The notes beneath the pieces were generated by a model. The model had not been told where the DNA came from, ran no database searches, and saw nothing but the letters and a program-made list of their open reading frames with translations. A program made the translations under genes and the position numbers. From Halosimplex aquaticum (GTDB taxonomy: Archaea; Halobacteriota; Halobacteria; Halobacteriales; Haloarculaceae), in NCBI RefSeq assembly GCF_028747785.1, contig NZ_CP118158.1, positions 4,760,347 through 4,824,346 of the forward strand: DNA of 64,000 bases, given 5' to 3'. Positions 1-8,869 of this stretch are shown here, one piece after another; the first letter of the stretch is position 1; each line of letters begins with the position of its first letter.

Positions 1-228
1 GAAGCGCTCCATGAGGTCGAGGTCGGCCACGATCGCGAAGGTGGCCTCGTCCATGTCCGTGCGGTCGGCCCACTCCTCGAACGCCCGGTCCCACGCGCCG
101 TCGCGGAGGTACTCCTCGATCTCCTCGCGGCGGTAGTCCGTGTCGTCGACGACCTGCGCGTCGTCGTACTCGTTCGGGTCGATGGTCTCCAGTTCCGGGG
201 GGTCAGGCGGGTCGACGTCGAGTGTCAT
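1..228 (-). CDS. Hypothetical acidic protein, N-terminal part
   Basis: The reading frame starts at an ATG whose complement lies at 226-228 and runs off the left edge after 76 codons, so only the N-terminus is present. The protein begins MTLDVDPPDPPELE and is very acidic, with a proline-rich start and a helical stretch around YRREEIEEYLRDGAWDRAFEEW. No domain is recognised and no function is offered. It is transcribed in the same direction as the thioesterase gene 69 bases upstream and may share its transcript. Confidence 0.6.
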   Translation of the reverse strand, partial: MTLDVDPPDPPELETIDPNEYDDAQVVDDTDYRREEIEEYLRDGAWDRAFEEWADRTDMDEATFAIVADLDLMERF

Positions 229-296
229 GGGACGGGGTACGCCCGGTCGGGGGAAAAGTCCACGCACGCGCGGGCCGCAGTCACGGAGTCGATACG

Positions 297-749
297 CTAC
301 GCCGTGCTCTCCTTGTCGTCGCCGTTGAGCGCTTCCTCGCGGAGTCGCTCGCCCTCCTCGGTATCGACGGTGAGTTCCGGGACGGGGACCGGGTCGCGGT
401 CGTCGTCGATTGCGACGTAGACGGAGTACGATTCGGTCGTGAGTTCGCGCTCGCCGGAGCGGGGGTTCTCGCGGAAGACGCGGAGGCGGACGCGGACGCT
501 GGAGCGGCCGGTCTCGTAGACGTAGGCCTCGACGAGGGCGGTCTCGCCGACGGGGATGGGCTGTTTGAAGTCCACCTGGTCCATCCGCGCGGTGACGCAG
601 TCGCGGCCGGCGAAGCGCATGGCCGACATCGCGCCCACCTCGTCCATCCACTTCAGGACGTTCCCGCCGTGGGTGGTCCCGAGGGAGTTCGCGTGGTTCG
701 GTTGGACCATCCAGCGGTTCTCCAGAAACGTCTCCATCAGGTCTGGCAT
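297..749 (-). CDS. Acyl-CoA thioesterase, hotdog fold (YciA/BFIT type)
   Basis: A protein of 150 residues. The stretch NHANSLGTTHGGNVLKWMDE (about residues 18-37) is the hotdog-fold signature of acyl-CoA thioesterases, with the catalytic Asp/Glu after the GG turn, and is followed by FKQPIPVGE and an acidic C-terminal tail. The family hydrolyses fatty acyl-CoA to free acid and CoA in the cytoplasm. The ATG at 749 was chosen because it begins MPDLMETFLENRW, typical of family N-termini. An in-frame extension reaches much further upstream but runs antisense through the next gene. The natural acyl chain cannot be told from sequence. Confidence 0.85.
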   Translation of the reverse strand: MPDLMETFLENRWMVQPNHANSLGTTHGGNVLKWMDEVGAMSAMRFAGRDCVTARMDQVDFKQPIPVGETALVEAYVYETGRSSVRVRLRVFRENPRSGERELTTESYSVYVAIDDDRDPVPVPELTVDTEEGERLREEALNGDDKESTA

Positions 750-850
750 CGCCGGCGATTGGACGAGGGCACTGATATGGCTGACCGTTCGTCCGTCCGC
801 TCCCCGCCGCGGAGCGGGGCCTCCGACCGGGAGAGCGGGAGAATGAGATG

Positions 851-860
851 GGGATTTATA
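851..860 (+). promoter_or_regulatory. TATA box of the flavoprotein gene
   Basis: The sequence gggatttata ends 25 bases before the ATG at 885, the usual spacing for a leaderless haloarchaeal transcript. It supports 885 as the start rather than upstream in-frame codons. Confidence 0.5.
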
Positions 861-884
861 CTCCGCCGAAGCAGGGGTAGGGGT

Positions 885-2246
885 ATGGACCGCGTAGACG
901 TAGCGATCGTGGGCGGGGGTCCCGCCGGCACCTCCGCGGCGTGGGCGGCCGCCCGCGAGGGCGCTGACGCCCTCGTCGTGGAGAAAGGGGTTCCCCGGGA
1001 CGACCGCGACCGGATCGGCCCCGACTCGACGGACGCCGCCGGCATGCTCGATTACTGGGTCGACATCATGGGCATCCCCGTCGAGGAGATCCCCGACGAC
1101 GTCGTGCTGAGCGTCCTCGACGGCGCCGAGTTCATCGGCCCGACCGAGTCGGTCACGCTCGAAGAGACCGGCATCGACGCCTCGTACGACAACTTCGGGT
1201 TCGCCTTCCACCGCGCGAAGTTCGACGACTGGCTCCGCGACCGCGCCGAGGAGGTCGGCGGTACCTACCGCGTCGGCGCGAGCGTCACCGACGTCGAGAC
1301 CGACCGCTCGGGCGACCCGCGGCACACGCTCACCCTCGCGGACGGCGAGGAGATCGGCGCCGAGTACCTGATCCTCGCCGACGGCCCCCAGCGGACGGTC
1401 ACGACCGGCGTGCTCGACCAGTTCCTGCCCGGAGGCCGCAGCGTCTCGGACTACCTCGGGCCGAAGGAGGCCAACCACATCGCCTACCAGGAGCACCGCC
1501 GCATCCCCGAGGAGCTGTTCGACCCCGCCCACATCAAGTTCTGGTGGGGCGTCATCCCCGGTCACACCGCCTACCCGTGGATCTTCCCGAACGACGACAA
1601 CGTCGCTCGCGTCGGCCTGACGATGCCGATGGACCTCGAACTCGCGGACGTGGCCAACCCCGAGGACTACGCGCTGCTCGACGCCGACGACGAGCGGATC
1701 CCGGCCGGGGCGGTCTACCTGCGTCGCCTGCTCGAACGGGAGTACCCGGGCTACGACCTGGACGACTTCCCCCTCGTCGAGGACCGCGGGAAGTCGGGCG
1801 GGACCGAGGCGTATCCCATCTCCTCGACGCGGCCGATCGACTCGCCCACGAGCGCGGGGATCGCGGTCGTCGGCGGCGCGATGGGCACCACGTCGGCGTT
1901 CCACGAGGGCGGCGACCACGTGGCGGTCCGCACGGGCAAGATCGCCGGCGAACTCGCCGCGAACGACCGACTGATGGCCTACAACGGCCGCTGGAAGGAG
2001 GCGATCGGCGACGAGATCCTGCGGAACGTCACGTTCGCGGAGGTCGTCCGCGGATGGGAGCCCGACGACTGGGACCGCGTGTTCGCGGCGACGCGAGCGA
2101 TGAAACATCGCGGCGGCTACGACTGGAGCGGCGCCCTGCGGTCGGGGACGACGGCGCTGAAGATCGTCGCCGACTACAAGTGGACCAAGCGGGGCTTCAG
2201 CGACGGGAAGTACGTGCAGATCCGGCAGGACGAGTACACGGTGTAG
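885..2246 (+). CDS. Geranylgeranyl reductase-family FAD-dependent oxidoreductase
   Basis: A protein of 453 residues with an N-terminal FAD-binding Rossmann motif VAIVGGGPAGTSAA (about residues 5-18). A second flavin-contact region near YLILADGPQRTV and a distal VVGGAMGTTSAFHEGG motif are typical of the geranylgeranyl reductase/p-hydroxybenzoate hydroxylase superfamily. Archaeal relatives saturate the isoprenoid chains of membrane lipids or menaquinone. This member is a divergent paralogue, so its substrate is not assigned. The start at 885 has a TATA box at the correct distance, whereas the open frame extends to 222 only by reading through the opposite-strand thioesterase. Confidence 0.8.
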   Translation: MDRVDVAIVGGGPAGTSAAWAAAREGADALVVEKGVPRDDRDRIGPDSTDAAGMLDYWVDIMGIPVEEIPDDVVLSVLDGAEFIGPTESVTLEETGIDASYDNFGFAFHRAKFDDWLRDRAEEVGGTYRVGASVTDVETDRSGDPRHTLTLADGEEIGAEYLILADGPQRTVTTGVLDQFLPGGRSVSDYLGPKEANHIAYQEHRRIPEELFDPAHIKFWWGVIPGHTAYPWIFPNDDNVARVGLTMPMDLELADVANPEDYALLDADDERIPAGAVYLRRLLEREYPGYDLDDFPLVEDRGKSGGTEAYPISSTRPIDSPTSAGIAVVGGAMGTTSAFHEGGDHVAVRTGKIAGELAANDRLMAYNGRWKEAIGDEILRNVTFAEVVRGWEPDDWDRVFAATRAMKHRGGYDWSGALRSGTTALKIVADYKWTKRGFSDGKYVQIRQDEYTV

Positions 2247-2276
2247 GAACGGGCGGACGCCGAGGGGACCGCTTTA

Positions 2277-3056
2277 CTACGCGTCGGGGAACCGCACCGA
2301 GTGGCGTAGCGTCCCGACGTCGTCGATCTCTATCTCGACTTCGTCACCGTCAGAGAGCGGGCCGACGCCCTCGGGCGTGCCGGTCGCGATCACGTCACCG
2401 GGTTCGAGCGTCATGTAGGTCGTTATCTCCTCGATGAGTTCCGGGATCGAGAAGATCATCCGGTCGATGGTCGATGACTGGCGGGTCTCGCCGTTGACGC
2501 GGGCCTCGATGGTGGCGTCGTCGGCGAGGTGCTCCGGCGTCGCGATGACCGGACCGATGGGCGCGGCGTTGTCGAAGGCCTTGCCGCGGACCCAGTTCTG
2601 CTCGATATCCTGGTCGTCGCGGTTGGAGAGGTCGTTGAAGCAGGTGTAGCCCGCGATGACGTCCTCGGCGTTGACGGCGTCGACGTTGCGGCACTGTTCG
2701 CCGATGACGACGCCGAGTTCGGCCTCGTACTCGACGCGCTCCTTGCCCGCCGGGAGCGTGACGGTGCTGCCGTGGGTCGCGACGGTGTTGGGCGTCTTGA
2801 TGAACAGAAGCGGCCGGTCGGGGACCTCCTCGTCGCGCTCGTCGGCGTGATCGGCGTAGTTTCGACCGACGCAGACGATCTTGGTCGGCTCGCAGGGAGC
2901 GAGGATGTCGACCTCCTCGGGGTCGAACGTCTCGTCGCCGAACGCGATGCGTCCGTACGGACCCGCGGCGGCGGTCACGACGTCCTCCCCGTCCCTGGTC
3001 GCCCACCGCCCCCCGCGCACGTTGCCGGCAGAATCGCGAAAGCGGACGCGTCTCAT
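2277..3056 (-). CDS. Fumarylacetoacetate hydrolase-family protein
   Basis: A protein of 259 residues with the FAH-fold landmarks in order: GRNYADHADE, the metal-binding EAELGVVIGE, YTCFNDLSNRD, KAFDNAAPIGP, and the C-terminal GDVIATGTPEGVGPL. The family includes 2-hydroxyhepta-2,4-diene-1,7-dioate isomerases, acylpyruvases and oxaloacetate decarboxylases, all acting on beta-keto or enol acids with a divalent metal. The exact substrate is not determinable here. It starts at the ATG at 3056 (MRRVRF). It is divergent from tyrA, with 125 bases between the two starts. Confidence 0.88.
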   Translation of the reverse strand: MRRVRFRDSAGNVRGGRWATRDGEDVVTAAAGPYGRIAFGDETFDPEEVDILAPCEPTKIVCVGRNYADHADERDEEVPDRPLLFIKTPNTVATHGSTVTLPAGKERVEYEAELGVVIGEQCRNVDAVNAEDVIAGYTCFNDLSNRDDQDIEQNWVRGKAFDNAAPIGPVIATPEHLADDATIEARVNGETRQSSTIDRMIFSIPELIEEITTYMTLEPGDVIATGTPEGVGPLSDGDEVEIEIDDVGTLRHSVRFPDA

Positions 3057-3181
3057 GAGACGGACATCTCGGGGGCGACTGATAAGCGTTTTCAGAACGG
3101 GAAGGTGTGACACACCGCCGGACCGGACGGGGAGACGGGTGACCGAACGGCTTTTGGAAGGCCGCACAGTAGCCACGCCGC

Positions 3182-3985
3182 ATGAACCTGCTCGTGGTCG
3201 GCGCCGGCGAGATGGGGCGGTGGTTCGCCCGTACCCTCGTCGCCGGGACGCCCGACCCGCCGTCGATCGCCTTCACCGACGCCGACCCGAGCGTCGCCCG
3301 CGACGCCGCCGACTCCTTCGAGGAGGCCTCGGTCCGAGCGGTCCCGACCGACACGGACGAACGCTTCGACGTGGTCGCCGTCGCCGTGCCGATACCGGCC
3401 GTCGAATCGGCCGTCGAGGCCTACGCCGGCCGGGCCGACCGCGCGCTGGTAGACGTGACCGGCGTCATGCGGCGGGCGGTCGACGCGATGGAGGCGTCCG
3501 GCCCCGACCTCGAACGCGTGAGCTTCCACCCGCTGTTCGCCGCCGCGAACGCGCCCGGAAACGTCGCCGTCGTCGCCGACGCGCCGGGACCGATCACCGA
3601 CGAGATCCGGGCGGCGCTGGCCGAGGCCGGCAACGACTGCTTCGAGACGACCGCGCGGGAACACGACCGCGCGATGGAGACCGTCCAGGCCCGCGCCCAC
3701 GCCGCCGTCCTCGCGTTCGGCCTCGCGGCCGAGCCGGTCCCCGAGGAGTTCCAGACGCCCGTCTCGGCCGCGCTGTTCGACGTGCTCGAGACGATGACAG
3801 GTAACGACCCGGGCGTCTACGCCGACATCCAGGCGGTCTTCGACGGCGCCGAGAGCGTCGCCGAGTCCGCCCGGGCCCTCGCCGACGCCGACCGTGACCG
3901 CTTCGAGGAACTGTACCGGGAAGCGGGGCAGGGAGCAGCGCCCGCGCTCGAAGACACGACCGCATCCGAGGGGAACGCCCGATGA
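3182..3985 (+). CDS. tyrA: Prephenate dehydrogenase
   Basis: A protein of 267 residues opening with an NAD(P)-binding motif VVGAGEMGRWFA (residues 5-16) and followed by the all-helical C-terminal dimerisation domain of TyrA. It should convert prephenate (or arogenate) to 4-hydroxyphenylpyruvate (or tyrosine) in tyrosine synthesis. Shikimate kinase and chorismate mutase of the same pathway lie at 16.8-17.9 kb. SFHPLF in mid-protein matches the family's substrate region. Its stop overlaps the next start in ATGA (3982-3985), so the two genes are probably translationally coupled. Confidence 0.88.
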   Translation: MNLLVVGAGEMGRWFARTLVAGTPDPPSIAFTDADPSVARDAADSFEEASVRAVPTDTDERFDVVAVAVPIPAVESAVEAYAGRADRALVDVTGVMRRAVDAMEASGPDLERVSFHPLFAAANAPGNVAVVADAPGPITDEIRAALAEAGNDCFETTAREHDRAMETVQARAHAAVLAFGLAAEPVPEEFQTPVSAALFDVLETMTGNDPGVYADIQAVFDGAESVAESARALADADRDRFEELYREAGQGAAPALEDTTASEGNAR

Positions 3986-5466
3986 ACGCGGACCAGCGCG
4001 AACAGGTGCGCTCGAACGCGAAGTACCTGCGAGAGGTCAGGCCGATCGACCCCGACGAGATCCACGAGTACGTCGACGGCCAGCCCCACCCCGCGGCGGT
4101 GAAACAGGTACTCCGCGAGTCCGCCGTCGACCTCGGTCTCGTCGAGCGCGACGACGGGACCTTCGAACCGGTCGAGGAGGGGCCGCTCTCGACGGCGTTC
4201 CACGGCGTGGAGGCGTTCCCCGTCGAATACGGCCGCGTCCTGGAAGACATGCTCGTCGAGCGCTACGGCGCGGGGTGGCCGGACGGCGACTCGGGCGACC
4301 GCCTCCGCGAGCGGATCCGCGCGATCAAGGACGACTACTACCACCAGCGCGACGTGGCCTACGACGCCGAGACCGCGCTCGCGTACGCCGTCTACCACCT
4401 GCCGGACTACTACGCCGTCGCCCAGTACGTCCTGGCGGAGCTGGCGCGGGAGGGCCTCCTGCCCAAGCGACTCCGCGTGCTCGACGTGGGCGCGGGCGTC
4501 GGCGGCCCGGCGCTGGGACTACACGACCTCCTCCCCGAGGACGCGCTCGTGGACTACCACGCGGTCGAGCCGAGCGACGCCGCCGACGTGCTGGAGGCGA
4601 TGTTGGCGGAGACGGGCCGGAACTTCTACCCCACTATCCACCGCGAGACGGCCGAGTCGTTCGATCCGGAAGGATTGGTCGGACGCGAGTCGGATGGGGA
4701 GAACGACGCGGACGGGGACGACCGGGCGGGCTTCGACCTGATCCTCTTCTCGAACGTGCTGAGCGAACTCGACGACCCCGAGTCCGTCGTCCGGCGGTAC
4801 GCCGACGCGCTCGCCCCCGACGGGACTATCGTCGGGCTGGCGCCAGCGGACCGCAACACCGCGATCGGACTCCGCGAGGTCGAGCGGGCCGTCGCCGACC
4901 GCGGCCCGCTCACCGTCTACGGGCCCACCGTCCGGCTCTGGCCGGGCGTCACGCCCGCGGACGACTGCTGGTCGTTCGACGTGAAGCCCGACGTCGAGGT
5001 CCCGGCGTTCCAGCGGCGCCTCGACGAGGGCGACCCCGGCGAGTCCGGGCTCGACGGCCCCGAGCGCCGCGACGGCGAGTTCGTCAACGCCGACGTGCAG
5101 TACGCCTACACGTTCCTCCGGCGCGACGGGCGCCGGCGCGTGGACTTCACGCCCGACGACTCGCGAGTGGCGCGGTTCGCCGACAGCGACGACCACGTCA
5201 CCGACCGGCTGAACTACTACGCCGCGAAGCTCAGCCACGACCTCTCCGAGGGCGGCAACGACCTGTTCCGGGTCGGCGACGGCAGTCAGCAGGTCGACCA
5301 CTTCGCCGTCTTGACCGAGGAGTCCGTGCTCAACGCCGACCTGCGTTCGGCCGAGTACGGCGACGTGCTGTCGTTCGAGAACGTCCTCGTCCTCTGGAAC
5401 GACGACGAGGAGGCGTACAACCTCGTCGTCGACGGCGAGACCGTCGTCGACCGCGTGCCGGTCTGA
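3982..5466 (+). CDS. Rsm22-family SAM-dependent methyltransferase
   Basis: A protein of 494 residues. An N-terminal helical region is followed by a Rossmann methyltransferase core whose SAM motif VLDVGAGVGGPALG begins near residue 166, with a second motif LILFSNVLSEL further on. This is the layout of the mitochondrial ribosomal small-subunit assembly protein Rsm22 family. A role in rRNA or ribosome maturation is inferred from homology only. The C-terminal part (NYYAAKLSHDLSEGG) is family-typical. The Cys-rich iron-sulfur motif of some eukaryotic members is not seen. It is coupled to tyrA by a 4-base overlap. Confidence 0.78.
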   Translation: MNADQREQVRSNAKYLREVRPIDPDEIHEYVDGQPHPAAVKQVLRESAVDLGLVERDDGTFEPVEEGPLSTAFHGVEAFPVEYGRVLEDMLVERYGAGWPDGDSGDRLRERIRAIKDDYYHQRDVAYDAETALAYAVYHLPDYYAVAQYVLAELAREGLLPKRLRVLDVGAGVGGPALGLHDLLPEDALVDYHAVEPSDAADVLEAMLAETGRNFYPTIHRETAESFDPEGLVGRESDGENDADGDDRAGFDLILFSNVLSELDDPESVVRRYADALAPDGTIVGLAPADRNTAIGLREVERAVADRGPLTVYGPTVRLWPGVTPADDCWSFDVKPDVEVPAFQRRLDEGDPGESGLDGPERRDGEFVNADVQYAYTFLRRDGRRRVDFTPDDSRVARFADSDDHVTDRLNYYAAKLSHDLSEGGNDLFRVGDGSQQVDHFAVLTEESVLNADLRSAEYGDVLSFENVLVLWNDDEEAYNLVVDGETVVDRVPV

Positions 5467-5554
5467 CGGCGGTTCCGTCCGTTCGGAGAACGCGGCCGAT
5501 CGCGAGCGTCCACCCGAGCGCAGGGCTTTTGCGACGCCCCTGCCCACGGAGTGT

Positions 5555-6346
5555 ATGGACGAGCCGTCGATCCTCCTGACGAACGACGACGGGATCGAGA
5601 GCGCCGGCCTGCGCGCGCTCTACGACACGCTCACCGACGTCGGCGACGTGACGGTCGTCGCGCCGGCGGTGGACCAGAGCGCCGTCGGCCGGTCGCTCTC
5701 ACACGACGTGACCGTCCGCGAGCACGACCTCGGCTACGCCATCGAGGGGACGCCCGCGGACTGCACCGTCGCCGGCCTGGGGTCGCTCGCCCCCGACACG
5801 GACATCGTCGTCGCGGGCTGCAACCAGGGAGCGAACCTCGGGTCGTACGTCCTCGGTCGGTCGGGGACGGTCTCGGCCGCCGTCGAGGCGACGTTCTTCG
5901 ACGTGCCGGCCATCTCGGTCTCGATGTACATCCCGGTCCGCGACGACGCCGCCTTCCAGGACGTGCAGGTAGACCCCGCCAGCTACGCGGAAGCCGCGCG
6001 GGCGACGGAGTATCTGGTCGAGCGCGCGCCGGGAACGGGCGTCTTCGAGAACGCCGACTACCTCAACGTCAACGCGCCGGTCGCCGAGTGGGGCCCGGCG
6101 GAGATGCAGGTCACCTTCCCCTCGGAGGTCTACCAAATGACCGCCACTCGCGAGGAGGGGGCGATCGAGTTGCACGACCGCATCTGGGAGCGGATGGCCG
6201 AGGGCGACATCCCCGACCCGGAGGGGAGCGACCGCCGAGCGGTCGTCGACGGCGACGTGAGCGTCTCGCCGCTGACGGCTCCCCACACCACCGAACACCA
6301 CGAGGAGCTCAACGCGCTGGCCGACGGCTTCGCGGACGGCGCCTGA
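5555..6346 (+). CDS. surE: 5'/3'-nucleotidase SurE
   Basis: A protein of 263 residues with the SurE N-terminal metal motif LLTNDDGIESAG (residues 7-18; N10, D11 and D12 are expected metal ligands), GRSLSH, and GCNQGANLG, which replaces the more common SGINxGxN loop. SurE hydrolyses 5'- and 3'-nucleoside monophosphates with a divalent metal. The length matches the family. The ATG at 5555 follows the previous gene by 88 bases and is the first plausible start. Confidence 0.9.
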   Translation: MDEPSILLTNDDGIESAGLRALYDTLTDVGDVTVVAPAVDQSAVGRSLSHDVTVREHDLGYAIEGTPADCTVAGLGSLAPDTDIVVAGCNQGANLGSYVLGRSGTVSAAVEATFFDVPAISVSMYIPVRDDAAFQDVQVDPASYAEAARATEYLVERAPGTGVFENADYLNVNAPVAEWGPAEMQVTFPSEVYQMTATREEGAIELHDRIWERMAEGDIPDPEGSDRRAVVDGDVSVSPLTAPHTTEHHEELNALADGFADGA

Positions 6347-6439
6347 GTCGGTCCCGCGGTCCCGTCCGACAGCCGATCGTAACGTATACACTGCAGCCGA
6401 GTGACACTCCGATCGAACCGCCCTCCAGCGGTCTCTACA

Positions 6440-7870
6440 ATGAGACAGACAGTCGCCACCGTCGGCGTCGTCGCCCTCCTCCTGCTCGCGGGTTGCGGGA
6501 GCCTCCTCGGCGGGCAGGACACGGCGACGCCGGCACAGACCGACGCATCGACGGCCCGACCGACAGCGACGCCCGACGGGACGGCGGCCGATCCGACGGC
6601 GACGGCTACCGGGTCCCCGACGGCCACCGATTCCCCGACACCAACTGGCTCGCCGACGCCGACCGACTCGCCGACGCCCACAGCGACCCCGACCGATTCG
6701 CCGACGCCGACGCCCACGGCGACGGCCACCCCGACGCAGGCGCCGACAGCCACGCCCACGGCGACGCCGAACGGCTCCGATGCTCCGGACGTCGCCGTCC
6801 GCGGCGGTAATCTCTCGGTCGACGAGGACGCGGTCTACGCGGACGTCCAGGAACTGCTCGGGACGGACGTGGAGCCGCCGACCGTCTACGTCCGCGACGA
6901 GATGCCGGCGCTCGAACGCTACAACGACCGGCTCGCGGCCGATCCGTTCTACGACGCGTTCGGGTACGGTTCCGAGTTCATCAACACGAGCGTCTACCAC
7001 GGCCAGGCGACCCAGAATCGCATCGTCGTGATGCCAAGGAACGCAAGCGAGCGCCAGGAGAAGACGCTGCTGGCCCACGAGTACGTCCACTGGATGCAGT
7101 TCCACAGCGACGTGGTCGACACGAGCGGCTTCGGCGAGTTCGTCGACGACAGCGACTCCCAGCAGGTCGCCGCCGGCCTCGTCGAGGGCGCCTCGGTCTA
7201 CGTCACCGACGCGTACGTCGACCGGTACCTGAACACCTCGTGGAACCAGACCCAGGAGCTGCGCGAGCAGTACGAGCGGGGGCCGGCCGGCCGCCGGCTC
7301 TTCCGCGCCCGGTACCTCTACGGCTCCCGGTACATCCACTCGCAGGTGGAGAGCCCGCGTAACGTCTCGTGGCTGTACAACGAGTCGACGCCGACGCCCG
7401 TCACCACCGAGCAGCTGATCCACGGCTACACGCCGAACGAGGAACCGGAGCGCAACCTCACCATCGCGGTGAACGCCACCGGGAACTGGACGGACGTCTC
7501 GAACCACTACGACACCCAGGGCGAGGTCGTCGTCCGGACGATGCTCCGCGCCGAGCTGAACCGCTCGGCCGCGTCGACGGCCGCGACCGGGTGGGGGAGC
7601 GACCACGTCGCCCGCCTGCGCCACGCCGACAACGAGAGCCGTCGCGGGTTCGCCTGGGCCCTGCGCTGGGACGACGCCGGCGAGGCCGACGAGTTCGCCA
7701 GCGCCTTCGACCGCTGGCGCGCCGAGCGGCCCGCGAGCGACGAGACGGCCTACCGCCTCGTCCGCGTCGACTCCCAGACCGTGACGGTGTTCGCCGGCGA
7801 CGACGCGTTCGTCGCGAACGCGACCGCGTCGGGAACCAACGGGAACGTGACCGTCGCGACCGGCAACTGA
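6440..7870 (+). CDS. Hvo_1808-type surface lipoprotein with HEYVH metalloprotease motif
   Basis: A protein of 476 residues. Residues 1-19 form a lipoprotein signal with lipobox LLAGC (C19 lipidated). Residues 27-115 are a Thr/Pro/Ser/Ala low-complexity stalk rich in PTPT and SPTPT units, typical of O-glycosylated cell-surface linkers. A globular domain with HEYVH at 213-217 follows. HExxH is the zinc and catalytic motif of zincin metalloproteases, so an anchored peptidase is possible, though activity is unproven. The start at 6440 begins the signal peptide; an upstream in-frame ATG would spoil it. The last 20 bases are duplicated just after the stop. Confidence 0.8.
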   Translation: MRQTVATVGVVALLLLAGCGSLLGGQDTATPAQTDASTARPTATPDGTAADPTATATGSPTATDSPTPTGSPTPTDSPTPTATPTDSPTPTPTATATPTQAPTATPTATPNGSDAPDVAVRGGNLSVDEDAVYADVQELLGTDVEPPTVYVRDEMPALERYNDRLAADPFYDAFGYGSEFINTSVYHGQATQNRIVVMPRNASERQEKTLLAHEYVHWMQFHSDVVDTSGFGEFVDDSDSQQVAAGLVEGASVYVTDAYVDRYLNTSWNQTQELREQYERGPAGRRLFRARYLYGSRYIHSQVESPRNVSWLYNESTPTPVTTEQLIHGYTPNEEPERNLTIAVNATGNWTDVSNHYDTQGEVVVRTMLRAELNRSAASTAATGWGSDHVARLRHADNESRRGFAWALRWDDAGEADEFASAFDRWRAERPASDETAYRLVRVDSQTVTVFAGDDAFVANATASGTNGNVTVATGN

Positions 7871-7890
7871 CCGCCGCGACCGGCAACTGA
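7851..7890 (+). repeat. 20-base tandem duplication spanning the lipoprotein stop codon
   Basis: Bases 7851-7870 and 7871-7890 are identical except at one position, and each ends in the stop codon TGA. The second copy is outside the gene. It looks like a slippage duplication. Confidence 0.7.
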
Positions 7891-7900
7891 CCGCCGCAAT

Positions 7901-7915
7901 CGCGCTTTTTTCGGC
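7901..7915 (+). terminator. T-tract terminator of the lipoprotein gene
   Basis: A run of six T (within cgcgcttttttcgg) lies 30-45 bases after the lipoprotein stop, as in archaeal intrinsic termination. Confidence 0.4.
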
Positions 7916-7962
7916 CTCGTCCGTCGCACAACACTCAAATTCCCCGTGCCCGAAGGCCGGCC

Positions 7963-8775
7963 ATGGGAGAACACGCCGCCGTCGACCGCGTCGACGAACC
8001 GGTGACGGTGTCGACGATGGTCGAGGACCTCCGCGGCCTCGGCGTCGAGGCGGGCGACACCCTGCTCGTCCACTCCTCGCTGAGCGCGCTCGGCTGGGTC
8101 TGCGGCGACGCCCAGGCGGTCGTCGACGCGCTCCGGGAGGCGGTGACCGAGCGGGGGACGCTCGTCGTCCCGACTCACACCGGGCAGTACACGGACCCCG
8201 ACGTCTGGTCGAACCCGCCGGTCCCGGACGAGTGGATCGAGACGATCCGGGACGAGCGACCGCCGTTCCGACCGGAGAGTACCCCGTCCAGGGCCGTGGG
8301 CGCGATCCCCGAGTGTTTCCGCGCCTACCCGGACGCCGTCAGGAGCCGCCACCCGACGTTCTCGTTCGCGGCGTGGGGCGCCGACGCCGAGGCGATCGTG
8401 GAGGACCACCAATACGACTACGGGCTCGGCGAGCGCTCGCCGCTCGCGCGGGTCTACGAGCGCGACGGCGCGGTGTTGATGCTCGGGACGAGCTACGACA
8501 CGAACACGTCGCTCCACCTCGCCGAGTACCGCGCCGAGTTCCCGAAGAACACGGTCAGCAACGACGCGCCCGTGGTCGAGGACGGCGAGGTCGTCCGCGT
8601 CGAGTACGACGACGTGGCGACCGACACCGCGGACTTCGAGGACGTCGGCGCCGCCTTCGAGGCCGAACGCGGCGACGCGGTCGAGCGCGGGTCTGTCGGC
8701 GACGCCGACGCGCGACTCGTCGACCAGCCGGCGCTCGTGGACTTCGCGGTCGAGTGGTTCGAGACCAACCGCTGA
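7963..8775 (+). CDS. AAC(3)-family N-acetyltransferase-like protein
   Basis: A protein of 270 residues with family landmarks LLVHSSLSALGWV near the N-terminus, GTLVVPTHTGQYTDP, and an H-rich active region around GTSYDTNTSLHLAEY. The family transfers acetyl from acetyl-CoA to 3-amino groups of aminoglycosides, but chromosomal homologues in environmental archaea usually have unknown substrates. Base composition matches the neighbours, so recent transfer is not indicated. It stands alone, with a terminator-like T-run upstream and a 94-base gap downstream. Confidence 0.83.
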   Translation: MGEHAAVDRVDEPVTVSTMVEDLRGLGVEAGDTLLVHSSLSALGWVCGDAQAVVDALREAVTERGTLVVPTHTGQYTDPDVWSNPPVPDEWIETIRDERPPFRPESTPSRAVGAIPECFRAYPDAVRSRHPTFSFAAWGADAEAIVEDHQYDYGLGERSPLARVYERDGAVLMLGTSYDTNTSLHLAEYRAEFPKNTVSNDAPVVEDGEVVRVEYDDVATDTADFEDVGAAFEAERGDAVERGSVGDADARLVDQPALVDFAVEWFETNR

Positions 8776-8869
8776 GAGTCAGTCGCACTCTTCCCCGGCG
8801 GCCACCGTCTCGCCGGGAGCCCTCGTTTGCCGGCCGAGGACTGTTGAGGCCGCGAGATCAATCGGCCGC

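Noticed and set aside
297..2108. A long minus-strand frame over the flavoprotein gene
   Set aside because: The part beyond the thioesterase start is antisense to a conserved gene and arises from high GC content.
7963..8775. An acquired antibiotic-resistance gene
   Set aside because: Family membership is clear, but base composition matches the neighbours, no mobile element is near, and archaeal ribosomes are poor aminoglycoside targets.
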